Shown one piece after another: positions 59,440 through 64,000 of a DNA stretch of 64,000 bases; positions within the stretch are counted from its first letter, which is position 1; each line of letters starts with the position of its first letter. A program made the translations under genes and the position numbers. Source of the stretch: Costus lasius (taxonomy: Eukaryota; Streptophyta; Magnoliopsida; Zingiberales; Costaceae); assembly GCA_027563935.2 (NCBI GenBank), contig CM050449.1:15948501-16012500 (forward strand). The letters run 5' to 3'. The notes under the pieces are model-generated. The model saw nothing but the letters and a program-made list of their open reading frames with translations, was not told where the DNA came from and made no database searches.

Positions 59440-60010
59440 AAGTTTTGACTTTCGAGTAAATATTTATCAATCTTATATAGAATTGTAATTTATGACATAG
59501 GCAAAATATATGCTACCAAATTAAAAAGTAAAATTTTAAATATCTATTTAACTCCACTGTTAATAACTTTATAATTATGTTGTGATGTGCTGTTTTACAC
59601 TGTCAAAATTTATAAGATATTTAATTAATAACTTTTTAATTATTATTAAAATTTAATATAATAAATAAATATATTATTTTAAATTATTTTAAAAAATAAT
59701 ATACTTTATTTTTTTAGCATTAAAATTTTGAATTATTTAAAATAATAATAATTAAAATTTTAAATAAAATAATATAAATTAGTTTTTGAAGAAGTAGAAG
59801 TAGTTTTTTTACTGTTTTTTTCTGCTTCTATTTTTTATTACAAATATTTTTCTAATCATTTTCTATTTAAAAATTGCTTAAAATAGCTTAAAAGCGGAGC
59901 CAAATAAGCCTTAAATACTACTTAGAGATTGTATTCGCGCATATGAACAACTGTAATATATATAACTTTGCATTTTGTATTTTGATTATGAAGAAAATAA
60001 TATAATTTAT
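59440..60010 (+). repeat. 3' flank of the oxygenase gene, copy B
   Basis: A diverged copy of 58658-58860, opened between about 59520 and 59925 by AT-rich DNA that ends AAAAGCGGAGCCAAATAAGCC, like many plant MITE ends. Confidence 0.65.
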
Positions 60011-60088
60011 TATTAAATTATTCATTACCAAGTATATTATTAAATTTCAAATATATAATCTTTTGACTTACCTAGAATGTTAATATGT

Positions 60089-62085
60089 GGAGAAATTTTA
60101 TAGGTAGGGGTAATCACCGTCTATCTAGGCCATGATAACAATATGAAAAAATTTTATCATCTTAGATAAATTTCTACCATATATAAAAATCTATCTAGGC
60201 GATGATAACAATATGAAACATGTCCTATCCTGATGGGACAGGACAGCCACGTCCCATCCCATCTGCTCCCCACATTCCCCCGTTTCCCCTCATTTCTCCC
60301 CTATTCACCCGTGAACTCCGACCCCGCCACTCTCCTCCTCCCCTATTTCTTCCCTCATTCTCCTCCGATCTTCACCATCAACGCAGCTACTCCCTCCCCT
60401 CTCGGTAGCAACCTCTTCCGCCTCCGACCGCAGCTCTGGCGACTGGAACCGGCGAGCGGAAAGCTCCCCTCCTCTTCCACGCGAACGCAGGCGACGAGAA
60501 GCAACCGGAACCCTAGATCCGGCGCGTCCTTCGTCTCCGGCGAGCTTCCCCACCTTCGGCGGACGTTTCCTCCCCGTTCCGACGCGTTTTCCGGCGTCGT
60601 CTTCCCCAGCTCCGGCGACATCCGCGAACGACGCCGCCAGTGGTTTTTCTTTCGATCCCGGCGACCCCGACCTCCTCTCGAGAAAGCGGTGGTACGGCTG
60701 AACTCCTCTTGCCGGCGGCTATCTCGTGACACTTCCAGAATTTCGACCGGCCGCCGAAGTTACTGTTCCGGCGGCGACGCCACTGTTCCGGCGAGCTTTT
60801 CCGGCGAACTCCGCGACCGCGATCGCGACTCCGGGCTGCGCGCACGAGGTTATATTGGGCGTATATTGGTTGGATCTTGCTCAGACCTACAAGAACCAGG
60901 TAGGATTCTTACCTCCCTACCCTTGTTCGGTGTCAAACCGCATGCATAGATAGCGGCACCATCTTCTTACTGACTGAATCTGATGATTACCTTTGTAAAT
61001 CCATTGAAATCTATCTCTTTCCATTGAGTCACATGGATGCTTGCATGCTATCTGATTTTTATGTTTCGGTGCATGATACTGTTGGTGGTATATTTATATG
61101 CAATACATATATATTTTGGCTGTCTCTACAGCCAGCTTGTGTTGATATTTGGGATGGAAGGATAGGTCTGACTGGGATAGTCCACCTTTCGAGAACCTTG
61201 TGATTTTGGCCATTGGTAGTAGTCATGGATGCAGTCTGTGTGAGCCCATGAACTACAGGCCTCCGGATGGGTCACAGTCAGATGTCGTGGGACTCGGCAT
61301 TCCGGGGTGATCTAGGTGTAGGACGCTACACCGGCGGACTGTCGACGGACAGCCGTTTCTACCGTTAGCTAGCGGTAGGAACCACTCTTTGAGTGCGCGT
61401 CCTACGGGACATTGGCACAGCTGGATTTCCACCTGCATGCTGTACTTTCTGTATTTACTTAGTCGGGTTATATTTACTTACAGTGCACTTCTGTCTATTA
61501 ATTATTGTTGGATTTTCCTTACTCTTATATGCACCATTTACTTGTTAAATCCTACTTAGCCTCCCGGCTAACTCCACCTGCCTTGCCTCCAGGTTCAAGC
61601 TCGGCTCCCTCTGGTGCGCAGTAGATAGATAGGTAGATTAGCTTCCCTATCATGTGTTGTATCTTTCTTACGTGTCGCACGTATTATTTGTCGTATTTCG
61701 AGGATTATATCTGATGAGATTGTATTTATCTGGTCATGGACCAGTGTGGATTTGTGGGCCAGGACTGTTCGGCCCTGTGTGTATTATTGACTTTGACCGC
61801 TGTGTCGGTCTGATGTGTATTTTATCTATGTTGATTTCATCGTTTATGTTATTTGTCGTATTGTGTGGTATCCTGGATCTGTATGGCTTTGCAAGTCCAT
61901 TGTTTGCCGCATCCTAAGGTTGGGAGAGTCTTGGGGCGTGATAATAAATTTCTACTTTCTTATATAAATTTTTACTATATAAAAAATTCTTTAAGAACTT
62001 CATCATACTAGATAGATGGTGATAAATTCACTTACTAAAAATTACAGGGAGGGCACCCATGCCTAGAAAACGCACCCTCAATCTA
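60089..62085. mobile_element. inverted-repeat element, copy B, carrying an LTR fragment
   Basis: The left end (60089-60200, GGAGAAATTTTATAGGTAGG, then AATCACCGTCTATCTAGG) is the reverse complement of the right end of copy A (59290-59430). The right end (61945-62085) with AGATAGATGGTGATAAATTC and CCTAGAAAACGCACCCT corresponds, complemented, to the left end of copy A. The interior has been replaced or split by the LTR-like segment at 60213-61944. Confidence 0.55.
60213..61944 (+). repeat. Ty3/gypsy-like LTR fragment
   Basis: A GC-rich first part (60220-60950) with open frames of no known domain, a T-rich later part and an end GAGAGTCTTGGGGCGTG, which resembles 3' ends of large Ty3/gypsy LTRs. 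A matching start (CACGCCCC-type) is missing, so it is 5' truncated. The long open frame at 60233-60949 (Ser/Pro/Arg-rich) is judged non-genic. Confidence 0.5.
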
Positions 62086-63010
62086 CTGCCATTGAGCATC
62101 GTATAGTTTCTTTGACTTCTTAAAATTTTCTCCCGTTTCTATTTCACATCCCAAATTGGCTCATTTTTGAGTCAACTTTTAAGGAAAACCTAATTAAAAG
62201 ATGAAGAACTATATAAGCGAGCTTGGGGAGAAATTATTGGGACTTTTGATGGATTTTCAAGGCGAATTAGATGGAGAAGCAGGATTTAGGGCGAACGGCG
62301 GTGATTTTCACTTTCTCACCGGAAAAGTTTTGTTCTTCCAATTGGCTGGCGTTGATTTTCATCAGGGAGCCTTGATTCTCATCTTCCTAGTCTATTCTAT
62401 TCTTATTTTTGCTAATTTTATAATAAAAAATATATTTTTATAACGTGAACATGAACACTATGCTAGCATAATTTCTTTTTCAGGACTAAAGGCGTCGCCC
62501 TCTTAGTTATTATGACTTACTTATTAAATTTTATCTTTTAAAGTAATTTACTTGTGTTCGATTCAATTATTGTTGTGTTTATTTACATATTGATTACTCG
62601 CCACAATTTGCATATATTTTTATTTTATCAAAAAAATAATATATCTATAAAAAAAGAAAAATATACAGTGACATATGATTATTATCATTAATATAATTAA
62701 TAAAATAAATTTATTTTTTTATTAATAATCTCAGTATAATTAATTATCTTAGCTATAAAAATTATTTATTTTATTTAATTAGTCAAAATATTATATTTAT
62801 TATTCTCTCCTTGGGTAGAATCGTCCCACGATCGTACTGTGTTGCCACTTGCCATTGCCGTGTCATCAACATCACCACCTTGTTTTTAATTGGTTTGCAA
62901 AATTGATAACCACCCAAAGCAAAAAAGGCCGTCAGCCCAACCACTCTAATTGATGGGTGCGTCATCAGGCCCGGCCGGGCAGTGCACGAAAGCTAACCAA
63001 TTAATATTGA
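62086..63010. other. intergenic spacer upstream of the PPR gene
   Basis: An 80-codon open frame at 62201-62443 has no recognisable domain and ends in a hydrophobic stretch. It sits in sequence reminiscent of a retrotransposon LTR but is not assigned. Strongly AT-rich DNA follows (62600-62800). Confidence 0.5.
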
Positions 63011-63158
63011 TGGTCGTTTGATCCAAGCCCCCCTCGGCCCTCGAGCCGTCACGTTCGCTCATCCGACTCCATCGCCGGCGGCCGCCCACCCACCATGCCC
63101 CATTCTGCCCAACCTCACACAACCGGCAGCCGCTTCCTCCTCCCCCACTCTACTTGTT

Positions 63159-64000
63159 ATGCTAAAAGGATTCTCTTCCTCCCTCCACCTCCGACAGTAT
63201 ATCCCTGCTTCCTCCCCTGCCAAGACCTGTAGATCCATTTGCACCACTGTCGGCCGCATCGCCGACTTGTTGAAGATACTGTCTCCCCTCGTCCAGGCCT
63301 TCCGCCGCGACTCCTTCGCCAAGCTCTACGTCAATTCGCTCAGGAAATGCCTTCGATCCGGCAACCATCTCATGGTCGGATCACTCCATGCTCGCTTCAT
63401 CTCTCGCGGCTTCGGCTCCGATCTTCTACTGTCCAATGTCTTGATGGACATGTACGCAAAGTCCTGATGAGTAGCTGCTCAAAATTGTTCGACGAAATGA
63501 CCCAGAGAGACATGTTCACTTGGTCCACCCTGATCTCTGGCTTCGTACGCAACGGCTCTGGTTTGGAGGCTTATAGTGCCTTCCGTCAGATGTACAGGAC
63601 CGATTGGAAACCCAACCATTTTGTTATTTCGTCTGTTCTGAGTGCTTGCTCGACCTCCGGAGTGGTTCAGTTGGGCCTCCTTATTCATGGATTAATCAGC
63701 AAGAGTGGATTAGGTTTTGATAGATTCGTAGAGGTTGGGCTTGTCGATATGTATGCTAAATGTGGAGATTTAGTTTATGCACTGAAGGTTTTCTATGAAA
63801 TTCCTGTAAAGATCTCTGTTGCTTGGAATGCTATGATATCTGGCTAATTTCGAATGGACTATTTATCCAGGCTGTTGAGCACTGAAGGGACATGTGCCGT
63901 GCTGGGTTTGTGATGGATTAGATCAGCTTGAGAGTAGTGGCAGCTGCTGCATCAGCCTTGCATAATGTGGAGCTTTGCAAAAACCTTCATGTGTACTATA
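63159..64000 (+). pseudogene. pentatricopeptide-repeat (PPR) protein gene, broken, truncated by window end
   Basis: PPR proteins bind organelle RNA. Repeats of the PLS type are visible: LLLSNVLMDMYAKS, then KLFDEMTQRDMFTWSTLISGFVRNG, FVEVGLVDMYAKCGDLVYALKVFYEI and VAWNAMISG. The start MLKGFSSSL with a Ser-rich N-terminus could be an organelle targeting peptide. TGA at 63465 ends the first frame inside a repeat, and the match resumes in another frame near 63480, so bases are missing. Past the TAA at 63844 decayed PPR-like sequence (AVEH, RDMCRAGFVMD) continues in shifted frames with more stops to 64000. The copy shown is probably non-functional, unless the breaks are sequence errors. Confidence 0.82.

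Noticed and set aside
60233..60949. 238-codon open frame as a protein gene
   Set aside because: Ser/Pro/Arg-rich composition, overlapping open frames on both strands and its position in a GC-rich LTR-like segment argue against a gene.

Overview
The window is plant nuclear DNA, most likely from a flowering plant. It holds one long, intron-rich single-copy gene, the start of a decayed pentatricopeptide-repeat (PPR) gene, and many nested LTR retrotransposons and small inverted-repeat elements. Primer-binding sites match plant tRNA-Asp and initiator tRNA-Met. GC-rich first exons and GC-rich LTRs would fit a monocot, but the species cannot be fixed from the sequence.

Positions 1-31.8 kb are almost entirely transposon. 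Element 1 (1545-11403) and element 2 (19360-26612) are related Athila-type Ty3/gypsy elements with LTRs of about 1.57 kb and a tRNA-Asp primer site. Both keep gag and protease but have lost reverse transcriptase, RNase H and nearly all of integrase, with different deletion breakpoints. Element 1 also keeps an Athila-type second open reading frame (ORF2). Their LTRs carry regularly spaced 22-bp palindromes just upstream of a TATA box, and element 1 has a further five-copy array upstream of ORF2. Between the two elements lies a minus-strand chromovirus-like Ty3/gypsy element (11404-18840), cut off at its 3' end by element 1 and split by a solo LTR (13873-16167) with an intact 5-bp target duplication. 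An older, diverged LTR (27206-28953) follows element 2, then minisatellites and AT-rich spacer.

Positions 32.1-58.7 kb hold a 15-exon gene on the plus strand. It encodes a 358-residue 2-oxoglutarate/Fe(II)-dependent oxygenase-like protein. Every exon joins in frame, and the His-x-Asp...His iron site and an Arg-x-Thr co-substrate motif are present. Its 7.4-kb intron 8 holds a Ty1/copia element with 102-bp LTRs whose interior is inverted. Intron 10 holds a GC-rich inverted-repeat element.

Positions 58.7-62.1 kb contain a tandem duplication of the gene's 3' flank together with an inverted-repeat element; the second copy holds a Ty3/gypsy-like LTR fragment. The window ends in a broken PPR gene (63159-64000). 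Exons, element boundaries, target duplications, primer sites and motifs were read directly. Lineage names and roles proposed for palindromes and hairpins are inference.
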